The notes under the pieces: model-generated | The model's input: only the letters and a program-made list of their open reading frames with translations | What the model was told of the DNA's origin: nothing | The model's database searches: none | Made by a program: the position numbers and the translations under genes | Assembly: GCA_945859605.1 (NCBI GenBank) | Contig: OX243818.1 | Location: 37,016,773 to 37,080,772 of the forward strand | Reading direction: 5' to 3' | DNA from: Lumbricus rubellus | Taxonomy: Eukaryota > Annelida > Clitellata > Crassiclitellata > Lumbricidae | DNA: 64,000 bases | Shown: in pieces, positions 55,986 through 64,000 of the stretch | How the letters are laid out: each line of letters starts with the position of its first letter | Numbering within the stretch: position 1 is the first letter of the stretch

Positions 55986-57741
55986 TGTAACGGCCTGCCC
56001 CCTCGTAAGAAAACCACGTGACAGGGGGTCCCACCCCTGATGATGCTCTTCAGCCTCCCAGGTGATAGGAGCCCGCCTTAATGTTTCGAACGAGGTGCCG
56101 TCCTGTTGAAGGGGTTCTCGGTCATCAGGTAGTTCCACAGGTTCATCCGAGTAAGTAAGATCGAAGGGACCAAACTTATTTCCCAGGGTATAATCATGCA
56201 TCAGGGTTGGGTCTTCCACCTCAGGACGGGGATGTCTCTTGCTGGTACCAGGAATAACTTTGGTCGAGTGGCTACATATGTCGGCGGTTCTCGGTCTGAG
56301 AACGACGGCTTCCGTTAACTGAAGCCCATCAGGGTTCAAATCCCCTTCAACAGATTGTTTAACTCCCCCTGCCTTAAGCGCGGTCAACCCTTCCCTTCTC
56401 TTTCCCTGGATTACCTCACCTTCCTCCCGGGGAAGGCTATCCTGACTGTGTTGCCCCTGCAGTTGACCTATCTCACTACTAAGGCTCTTGAATTGGGACT
56501 CATGTCGTTCCATGAATTTCCCCAGGGTTTCTGAAACCGTTAGCAGCAGTTCCCCAACTTGTTAACCTCTAGCTTCCAACTGGTCAAGCCTTCCAGGGGT
56601 TCCTTCTTTCTCACCCTCAGCTATGTATTCCTCTAACTCCTCGTCAGAGTGATCCTCAGACCTTATAGAAGTTTCCATCTTTTAATTGTTCACTAACATC
56701 TGGTTTGCATATTTAATGAAATAATTATCAACTAATTATAATCGACAAGCGTTACTGACGATTCACATTCGTAATTAGGCTTAAGAGTTGTTTTCTATTA
56801 ATAGTTCAATGTCTTTCAACTCAGTAGAAATTAAACATATAATCAACGAGCGTGCCTAACACTGTTTCTAATTATCACGGTCTATTATAAGCACTCTGAT
56901 TTAACTAATTACAATTCGTTTCGAACGTATCGACCGTTATTCAGTGTCAACATAAGTTTCAATTCTTATCATCAATCAAATTAACTTCCAATTAATTAAA
57001 TTTAATTGGTTTCGGATTCAATCAGGGAGCAATTAGTCAACGTGATACTTCCCTGTATTTCCGTGCAATTTGTCCCACCCTCGAATTCGAATATGAGAAG
57101 TAGATCGGATAACTTCTTGCACCGATATTATTATTTGTCATCAATAGATTCACACAGAATTCTTCATCAAAATGTAAATCGATAACTTCAGTGACATCAG
57201 ACAAGAAACCACACACATCCGAATCAGCTCACGATTCGATAGGCGTAGAAGAAATAATATCAATCGCAAACTGTACCAAAACCAGTTGCTTAAACAAGGA
57301 TGTCCTCTTATTCAACAGTTTGACAATCAGCCATACACTTAAGCAGTTTCAGACAAGAATCTACACAATTTCTTATCAACTCGAGCGGAGCTCTTACCCT
57401 GATGAAAACCTGAGCTCGACTTACTCTTTCGGCGGTTGCAAGCGGTCACGTGGGCCACGTCAACCAATCAGCGACTACTGCGCAAAAGCGACCATCGAAC
57501 ACAAACCTCGGCCTCTGATAGGTCGGACAAACGACCGTGATTCAGAACCCGTGCAGAAACCTCGTACAGAAGCCTCGTACAGTAGTTTCCTACAGATCAC
57601 GACTGCGGCCTTCGTCAAGAAATTACCTCTATGTATTGATCTATAAATAGAACCGCGATATCTAATAAAATCAATTAGTAAGTAAGCACTCGATGCGGCC
57701 TTGTAGGACGTTAAATTGTAGCGGCCTTATAGGACGTTACA
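55986..57741 (-). mobile_element. Solo LTR of the same retrotransposon family
   Basis: 1756 bp, TGTAACGGCCTGCC..GGACGTTACA, flanked by a 4-bp duplication GATC (55982-55985, 57742-57745). Clearly related to the 1599-bp LTRs but divergent. It still contains the Gag N-terminus on minus, with ATG at about 56677 and a stop (TAA in place of AAA) at about 56563-56565 between EARG and QVGELLLTVSET. Such copies arise by recombination between the two LTRs of an element. Confidence 0.85.
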
Positions 57742-58350
57742 GATCTATAGTTGATAACTATTTGCCTATATTGTGGGTAGTCGAATCATCCAAAGTAGGC
57801 TACCCGTTAAGTTCGTTAACGTTATAATAAACTCGATGAAACCCAAAATGAGACGCTACAAAGTAGGCTACAATATGTCCGATAAGACTCGTTCATTTTT
57901 TAAATCGTTCTACTGAATAATCGGGAGCACGCGAATGTAGGCTAGAACTTCCGAAGTGAAAATTTAATCCCCCGTACAATCAATTCATACAAATTCTACA
58001 AGAACCTATGATCGGGTGAAAAATATGTAGAATTTTCGCTACTTTGGGTAATATGTTGCAGCTTCGTCTTTCGACTTCAGCTATCAACGGATGCCAGTTT
58101 TCTAAGAGACGTTTCAGTGTTAATTATGACAAAATGACAAATATCAAAAAAATTATTTTCAAATACACTTCAACAGTAAGAGCATCGTTATAAGCAGAAC
58201 TGATTAGGCCCATGTGTGAAATTACAGCAGCAACTTGAGCGCAGTACTACGAAAATTTAAACTTGAATAAAAAATTAACGAAAACAACACAAAAAAGCTA
58301 CAGCACCAATTAACGAGACGAGTTCGATGAAAATAAAGTGTCGACTAGGC

Positions 58351-59163
58351 CAGTGGTTCCCAAACTTCAGTAGGCCGCGGACCGGCAATAATTTCTGATG
58401 AAGCTCACGGACCGCTAACTTAGGCCTAAATGGCGATGGCAAACAAGCGACCTAAATTATAAAACGACTAAAATATAAAATCTGGCAATATAAAATAAGG
58501 TGCGTTGCTTTATTTCAAATTTTTTAATATTATAGGATAGAAATTTGAACAAATTTTGGACAACAATTCGAATAATTTCACACTTTCAAAGAAATAAACT
58601 AATAATTAGGCCTACAGTTTGTTTTTTAATTTTTGACTCTTATCCGCGGACCGGCGATCATACCTCCTCGGACCGGTGTAAAGGTTTCAAATTACCCCCT
58701 CCTAAACATTACCCCCCGGTAACTTGAAACCGGTCTCAGATTACCCCCCGGAAACTAGATTTGCATCAATCATCGCATTTATTTCACTAATAAAATCAGA
58801 AAAATCATCCCGCTTCTTGTTTTGGTCTGCAGAATATCATCCGTCATCCTACTTCGTGTTTTGTTATCAATATTTTGATCCGAAAAAAATAATAGCCTCG
58901 ACGCCATTTTCTCCATGTAAACTTCAGCGGCGATTAGTATTTTAGTTACAGATGAAAATATTGATAACAAACCACGAAGTAGGATGACGGCTGAAAATCT
59001 TTGGACCAAAACAAGAAGCGGTATGATTTTTCCGATTATTTTAGTGCAATAAATGCGATGATTGGTCCAATTTACAGTTTTCAGCGGGGTAATGTTTAGG
59101 AGGGGGTAATCTGAAACCTTTACACCGGCACCGGTCCGCGGACCACCACTTTGGGAACCACTG
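58351..59163. mobile_element. hAT-type element with nested MITE, 8-bp TSD
   Basis: Ends CAGTGGTTCCCAAACTT and TTTGGGAACCACTG, duplication GACTAGGC at 58343-58350 and 59164-59171. Subterminal GCGGACCGGC motifs occur at both ends. It contains the CCGG MITE copy E. Confidence 0.85.
58677..59124. mobile_element. CCGG-flanked palindromic MITE, copy E (nested)
   Basis: 448 bp, CCGG at 58673-58676 and 59125-59128. The target GGACCGG is part of the hAT subterminal repeat. Confidence 0.85.
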
Positions 59164-59171
59164 GACTAGGC

Positions 59172-59690
59172 AGATGGATAAAGTCTACCGAAATTGAACT
59201 AAAATAAATTCCAAACACCGCAAAATGAAATGGAGGATCTTTAAATATGTGGTCATACAGGATAACTCAGTTGAAGCAGGAATGTTCGTACTTCGAATAA
59301 AAAAAATTGATGTAGGCCTACTTGAATTCGGGTAGATGCAAATTAGTCCTATCATAGATTGAGTATCTCCACACTTCCATTTTCTTCTTTCTTGACAAAG
59401 TACTGTTGCTGGTGAGCTAAAATGACGTGAAATACGGTATTTCAGGAAATAAAAATCTGGCTGTGACTTCTGCCTCTCTACGGACTCGAAGATTGTGACA
59501 TTTTTTCTCTCACAAACCTTGGCACAGAATGGTTTCATTCTTCTATTTCAAACGAAGTGAAAAAAAGTGTCTTGACACGAGGTTACGGAATAGCAACACC
59601 ATGAGAGTACGACTGCGTAAGACTTTGATGACATAAAGTAATTATCTGAAGGAAATCATCAGAGGAATAGGCCTAGTGTAAGGTAAGCAC
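59172..59690. other. Remainder of the orphan flank and spacer
   Basis: Includes the minus-strand flank homology to 59540, then about 150 bp with no feature. Confidence 0.45.
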
Positions 59691-59699
59691 CTGCCGGAC

Positions 59700-60820
59700 G
59701 CATATTTCCAAAATGTACATGGCAGCTGCAACCGCAGGGTTTTCAGCCAATCACGCGTCATGATACATATTTTAACTGTCAGCGCTCCGCAACCAATAAG
59801 AAATGTCGTTACTAATCGTAAAAAAGGATTCCTTTTCAATATTCTTCACTGTTTAATGTTGGATATTTTCAACTTCTAGCAAAATTCTTCCTCTCAATTT
59901 TACGTAGGCAATAGCGATTGGCCTATGAAACTGAATAATAAATCAAAAAGGTTCGCAAATGATTTTGAAGTCTAGTCGCAATTCGCAAACCAGTAGCCTA
60001 GGCTTGTAAACAATCTCAGCCGTTCCCATGCGTCTAGGCTATTGCTTTAGCGCTCTTATATATTCGCATCGGACAGCGTAATTATTTTTCGTCAGTCCTG
60101 CATGAATCCTTCTAATCTATATCCAGCTTTCATTTAGGCAAAATACGTTTCATCGCAAATTGATTTCATCAATCCGAATAATATTTAGCGACAATTCGTT
60201 TACTCAGTCAAACTTTCACACTATGCGACCGACTAGATTTAAAGCGTTTGGCCTAAAGCGACTGCATGGTTCATCTGCATCTTACCCACTTATTTTATCA
60301 TTACAAAACATTGATTTTACTTTAGCGTATTAATTTTTTTCATTGCTATTAGGCCTGCGTAAATAGAAGTTTGACGAGTAAAATTATCCCTTTCATAAAT
60401 AGAAGTGGGATTGAATCAAGAATATTATTTTGTTCATTATGAAACTCACTGAATCAATTAATTGCAATAGCCACTGGCTTAACCTGGCACTCTGCCTAAT
60501 ATCGATAACAGCTAGGAATCAAGATAACATTATAGGCCTATTATTAAATAAGCGAAAGGGTTTATAGGCCCTATTGGCATGAACTCCACTTAGAAATAAA
60601 TTTCTGTCTCAAAATCTAATTTTATATCTCCATAGGAATACTTTTTATGAAAAATTATTGGAACAGGAAAAATCAATCGTAAAAATTTGAAAGTTATTTG
60701 CGATTAGTTACGACGATTCACATTGGCTGTGGGCTGTAAGCAGCTTAAAATATGTATTGTGACTTGTGATTGGCTGAAAAACCTATGGTTGCAGCTGCCA
60801 TGTACATTTTGGAAATATGC
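59700..60820. mobile_element. Long-TIR element, 9-bp TSD
   Basis: 1121 bp. Arms about 85 bp or longer: GCATATTTCCAAAATGTAC to GTACATTTTGGAAATATGC, continuing through CATGGCAGCTGCAACC and TCAGCCAATCAC. Flanks CTGCCGGAC (59691-59699) and CTACCGGAC (60821-60829) differ at one base. The 9-bp duplication and long arms suggest a Mutator-like family. No transposase. Confidence 0.75.
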
Positions 60821-60829
60821 CTACCGGAC

Positions 60830-61285
60830 ACAAGCGTAATAGCCTAGGCTAAAAAATTGATCGTAAAATGTAAAATAAAACGGAAAACAAAAGCAGCCCT
60901 TGAATATGTTCAATCCTACAGGGACACGGAACTAAAACGTTTACTTTGAATATAAAATGGATATTTATGAATTCGTTTTTGCGTAACAACATAGACTGAG
61001 TAACTACGTAGGCCTACTTCAGATGTTTTTTTGTTTATTGACAAAATTATGTCAAACACTGAACTGATTGTAGACTCGCGTGAAGCAAACCTGATGCAGA
61101 TTGGCTTATTTCCATTTATTTTCTTTCATGCATTTCATACAAAGTCTATAAGAATATTTATTGTTTCAAGCTAAAGTTGAAAATAAACAGTTTAGAATGT
61201 CATCCAGCATAAGTGAAATTTGAATGGCTTTCCAAAGTCTGGAATTCAACATAGTGTCAAAGACTGTAAACTTTGGAGAACGTTT
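60830..61285 (-). other. 3' flank of ZNF5
   Basis: The reverse complement of 61080-61285 matches the ZNF3 flank (CAGACTTTGGAAAG, AATCTGCATCAGGTTTGC). Confidence 0.6.
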
Positions 61286-62719
61286 TTACAAACTTGTTCC
61301 GGACATGGAGTGGGTCTTTTCGTGACATCTTAGACTTGAAGCCCATGAAAACGTTTTCGGGCAAATCTGGCAAAGGTATGGTTTCTCTCCAGTATGCATT
61401 CTCGTGTGGATCTTTAGACTACCTTTGCTATTAGTTTTAAACTCACATAATTGGCAAAGGTATGGTTTCTCTCCAGTATGCATTCTCGTGTGGATCTTTA
61501 GACTACCTTTGCTATTAGTTTTAAACTCACATAATTGGCAAAGGTGTGGTTTCTCTCCAGTATGCATTCTCGTGTGGATCTTTAGATAACCTGTAGCCTA
61601 CTATTAGTTTTAAATGCACATAAATTGCAGTGGTATAGTTTCTCTCCGGTATGATTTCTCTCGTGAATTTTCATGTAATAAGGTAGGATAAACCGCTTTG
61701 GACATTCTCGGCATTGAAATGGCTTTTCTCCCGTGTGCCATCGAACGTGATAGAGAAGAGAAGAGGCACTGGAATAACCGTTTACATATCTGACATTGGT
61801 ATGGTCTCTCTCCGGTATGGACTCGAACATGACTTTTAAGTGACGAAGATCCCGAAAATGTTTTCTTACAAACGACGCACAAATATGGTTTCTCCTCAGA
61901 GTGAATTTTTTCATGTCTTTTCTGTCTAGCCATGCATGAGAACGTTTTCTGGCATACCTGGCAAATGTATGGTTTCTCTCCAGTATGTTTTCTCATGTGT
62001 ATCGTTAGATAACGTCGATATTTAGCTTTAAACTCGCATAAGCTGCATTGGAACGGTTTACCTGTGCTGTGAGTTTTTGCATGAGATGTAAGACTGTCCG
62101 ATCTAGAAAAGCGTTTTTTACATATGCCTACAGGGCATTGGTATGGCATCTCTCCAATATGAATCCTTGCATGATTCGTTAGACTTTCCGATCGAGAAAA
62201 CCGTTTTTGACATACCCCGCACTGGTAAGGCATCTCTCCCGAATGAATTCTTGAATGGTTTCTTAGACTGTAACACCGATAAAAACGTTTTTGACATAAT
62301 TGGCATTGGAAAGGTTTCTCTCCGGTATGAATTCTTGCATGACATTTTAGATTTGAAGAATAGGAAAAACATTTCTGACATACTTGACATTGATATGGCC
62401 TCTCTCCAGTGTGTATCCTTATGTGCATTTTAAGACGTGTAGAGCAAGTGAATATTTTGTTACATACTAAACAATGGTGTGCATTTTCTCCAGTATGGGT
62501 TTTCTTGTGCTTCTTAAGGTCACGGATGTGCGTAAATATTTTTTGGCAAATCTCGCAATCGTGTGTTTTTGCGATAGAATCGTTTTCATTGTATTCCTTC
62601 TTGTAAGAATCCAGCACCCATGATTTCTGACCCAGCTGATGACTTTCTATCTTTACTTGTGTTGTATTTCCAATGCAATCGTCCAATGACTGTTTGTCAG
62701 AAATGTTTATCGACATCAT
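61286..62719 (-). pseudogene. ZNF5: C2H2 gene with two frameshifts
   Basis: Start ATGATGTCG at 62719. Leader SLDDCIGN then THDCEICQKIF and regular fingers with TGEKP linkers. Near 61778 the spacer between Cys residues is two bases short (AAACGGTTATTCC against AAACACAGTTATTCC), shifting the frame. The next frame continues YSSASSLLYHVRW, FQCRECPKRF, YHCNLCAFKTNS. Near 61598 an AGGCTAC insertion (AATAGTAGGCTACAGGT against AATAGTAAAGGT) shifts it again. The third frame gives [12 protein letters not shown] twice as a perfect tandem finger duplication and ends at TAA 61286-61288. One finger has C-PVGI-C. Strand is opposite to the other members. Confidence 0.8.
61395..61585 (-). repeat. Tandem duplication of one finger in ZNF5
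   Basis: An 84-base block coding [18 protein letters not shown] is repeated head to tail almost without difference (61404-61487 and 61488-61571), a very recent unequal exchange inside the finger array. Confidence 0.75.
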
Positions 62720-63375
62720 AAATGACTATGAATTGTCTGAGTTTATACTTCAGATCTGATTTTCAGCAAAGGTAGATTTGAAAACACTGAACGTCTTACA
62801 AGTTTAACTGCATTGAAAATAACGCAATTAGTCGTTGAATAAGCATACGGTGCGAATCTAAAACAATGCGAAATATCCAATTATTTCACCGAAGCCAAGT
62901 CGAATAGCTTATTATCACGAACACAGTCATTTAATGTCACGTACTATACAATTAGGGTACGGTGGGTGGAAAACGAACGGCGGGCTAAGATGGACTACCG
63001 ATACAAAAACCAAAGAATCATCAACTTGATTCATCAACTTCTTAATGTCCATCTTACTGCAGTAACTGTTATCCAGTCACGGGGTAAGATGGACGTTGTC
63101 TTTGGACTCGCCATTGAAATACACGCAGTGTGGTAATACGTCTACTGAAAGAGTGTGGCCTTCTGGTGATTGAACAATTTACGAAGCCACAGTAGCCTGC
63201 TCACCGAATTTAAGGCAAACTACATGTAGTTTAAATGCAGCCTAAAATGTATTATTAGCATTAATGGCACATAGGCTTTTACCATAATGGTAATGTTCGC
63301 CTTTAGCGTCCGAAATTATTTCAATGGTTTCAATGGTAGCATCCGATAGTATTAGGCTATACTCCGGGTTTAAAT
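62720..63375. other. Upstream of ZNF5, no gene seen
   Basis: 62760-62800 matches the leader side of ZNF3 in reverse. 62950-63100 has AAGATGGAC motifs in both orientations, probably an old MITE. From 63290 a foldback-type repeat (TTAGCGTCCGAAATTATTTCA) begins. Confidence 0.45.
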
Positions 63376-63383
63376 GATCGTTT

Positions 63384-63762
63384 GGTACTTATGGGTTTTA
63401 CGACCCCCAAAACTTAAAAACTCGATGAAAAATATTTTCCGACGAAATAGAAGCGGAATTTCTCACGTGAGGGTCGGTTAGGGCTCAGGTTAGGCGCCGT
63501 GAGGGTCGGTTAGGGTTAGTGTTAGTGCAGTCATTATGCTGAAATTGAAGCTGGAATGATAAACAATAATTATCAATGAAATCGAAGTTAGATTGATGAA
63601 AAATATTCACTTACGAAATAGAAGTGGGATTTATGGAACAAATTGTTGCATAAACAGAAGCTGGATGAATGAAAAGGAGTCTCCGCAAACTAGAAGTTGG
63701 ATTTATTCAACATAACAACGCTGCAACGTTACTTCTTGGGGGTCGTAAAACCCACAAGTACC
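63384..63762. mobile_element. MITE with GGTACTTATGGG ends, 8-bp TSD
   Basis: 379 bp, ends GGTACTTATGGGTTTTACG and CGTAAAACCCACAAGTACC. Exact 8-bp duplication GATCGTTT at 63376-63383 and 63763-63770. The empty site is present in reverse at 47440-47480. The interior has GAGGGTCGGTTAGGG and GAAGCTGGAT units, linking this family with the element at 9327 and the larger foldback elements. Confidence 0.85.
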
Positions 63763-63770
63763 GATCGTTT

Positions 63771-64000
63771 CACCTCAGCGTCCGAAAAAAATGATGTCAA
63801 TCGCGTCATTCATTAGTTGCTATCCAACAACTTCTATTTACATAACAATTATTTTTCGCCAATCCTGCTCCAGTTAGGCAAGAACATTTTCATCAATCCA
63901 TTTGCCATTTAAGTGAGTTTCTGCAAACAAAATGCGGTATGCTAGTCGTGAGACTTTGCACCGACAATATGCCTAATTATAATAAATGATATTTTTCATA
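63771..64000. repeat. Foldback-type repeat continuing to the window end
   Basis: Matches 47330-47440 in reverse (TTGACATCAATTATTTTGG region). Runs off the window. Confidence 0.45.

Larger units (their letters stand above)
57746..59540 (-). pseudogene. Orphan 3' flank of a missing zinc-finger unit
   Basis: Read on minus this matches the 3' flanks of ZNF2, ZNF3 and ZNF4 (GGCAGAAGTCACAGCC near 59480, AGTCGACACTTT near 58340, TAACGATGCTCTTACTG near 58185), but no finger-coding sequence precedes it. It is split by a hAT element at 58351. The likely reading is a sixth unit whose gene was deleted. Confidence 0.55.

Overview
The window is eukaryotic, from an animal genome that I read as a marine invertebrate. 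The evidence is spliced genes with GT-AG introns, an F-box-like/CARD/NHL gene of a kind seen in invertebrate deuterostomes and other marine invertebrates, a local family of C2H2 zinc-finger genes, and very dense non-autonomous transposons, many nested. I cannot name the species. There is no operon, rRNA gene or CRISPR array.

Layout. 0.9-8.9 kb holds one multi-exon gene on the minus strand: a start exon, an exon I do not recognise, an F-box-like exon, a CARD exon, a mid-domain exon and a terminal NHL-type beta-propeller exon. The terminal exon carries one in-frame stop. 9.3-14 kb is transposon debris: a hAT element with an 8-bp target duplication, a LINE 3' stub, a foldback element with a 9-bp duplication and a long GAT microsatellite. 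From about 14 kb to 63 kb lies a duplicated family of C2H2 genes: four on plus (16.7, 22.2, 32.1 and 49.1 kb) and one on minus (62.7 kb), plus an orphan 3' flank on minus (57.7-59.5 kb) with no finger gene. The plus-strand units share an upstream flank with a TGACGTCA (CRE-type) site and a 3' flank. Only the 22.2-kb copy looks intact. The others are 5'-truncated, have lost their start codon, or carry stops and frameshifts.

Transposons separate and break these units. A complete Ty3/gypsy-type LTR element (38982-46562) has two 1599-bp LTRs, a 4-bp target duplication (ATTA) and one 1275-residue minus-strand frame. That frame runs Gag, zinc knuckle, protease, then directly into the integrase tail, so reverse transcriptase, RNase H and the integrase core are absent. 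The Gag frame begins inside the LTR. The element sits inside a foldback-like element (38874-47281) that has its own 8-bp duplication. A solo LTR of the same family lies at 55986-57741. A Tc1/mariner-type element (51724-53706) contains a CCGG-flanked palindromic MITE, which in turn contains a hAT-like MITE.

The most unusual signal is a short palindrome, TAGGCCTA (with 7-bp forms TAGGCTA and TAGCCTA), scattered throughout. Comparing paired copies (two arms of one transposon, MITE copies, paralogous fingers) shows many of these to be clean insertions of GGCCTA at a TA. Two TA-target elements here have termini that would leave exactly this sequence if excision left two bases from each end, so excision footprints are a testable explanation.
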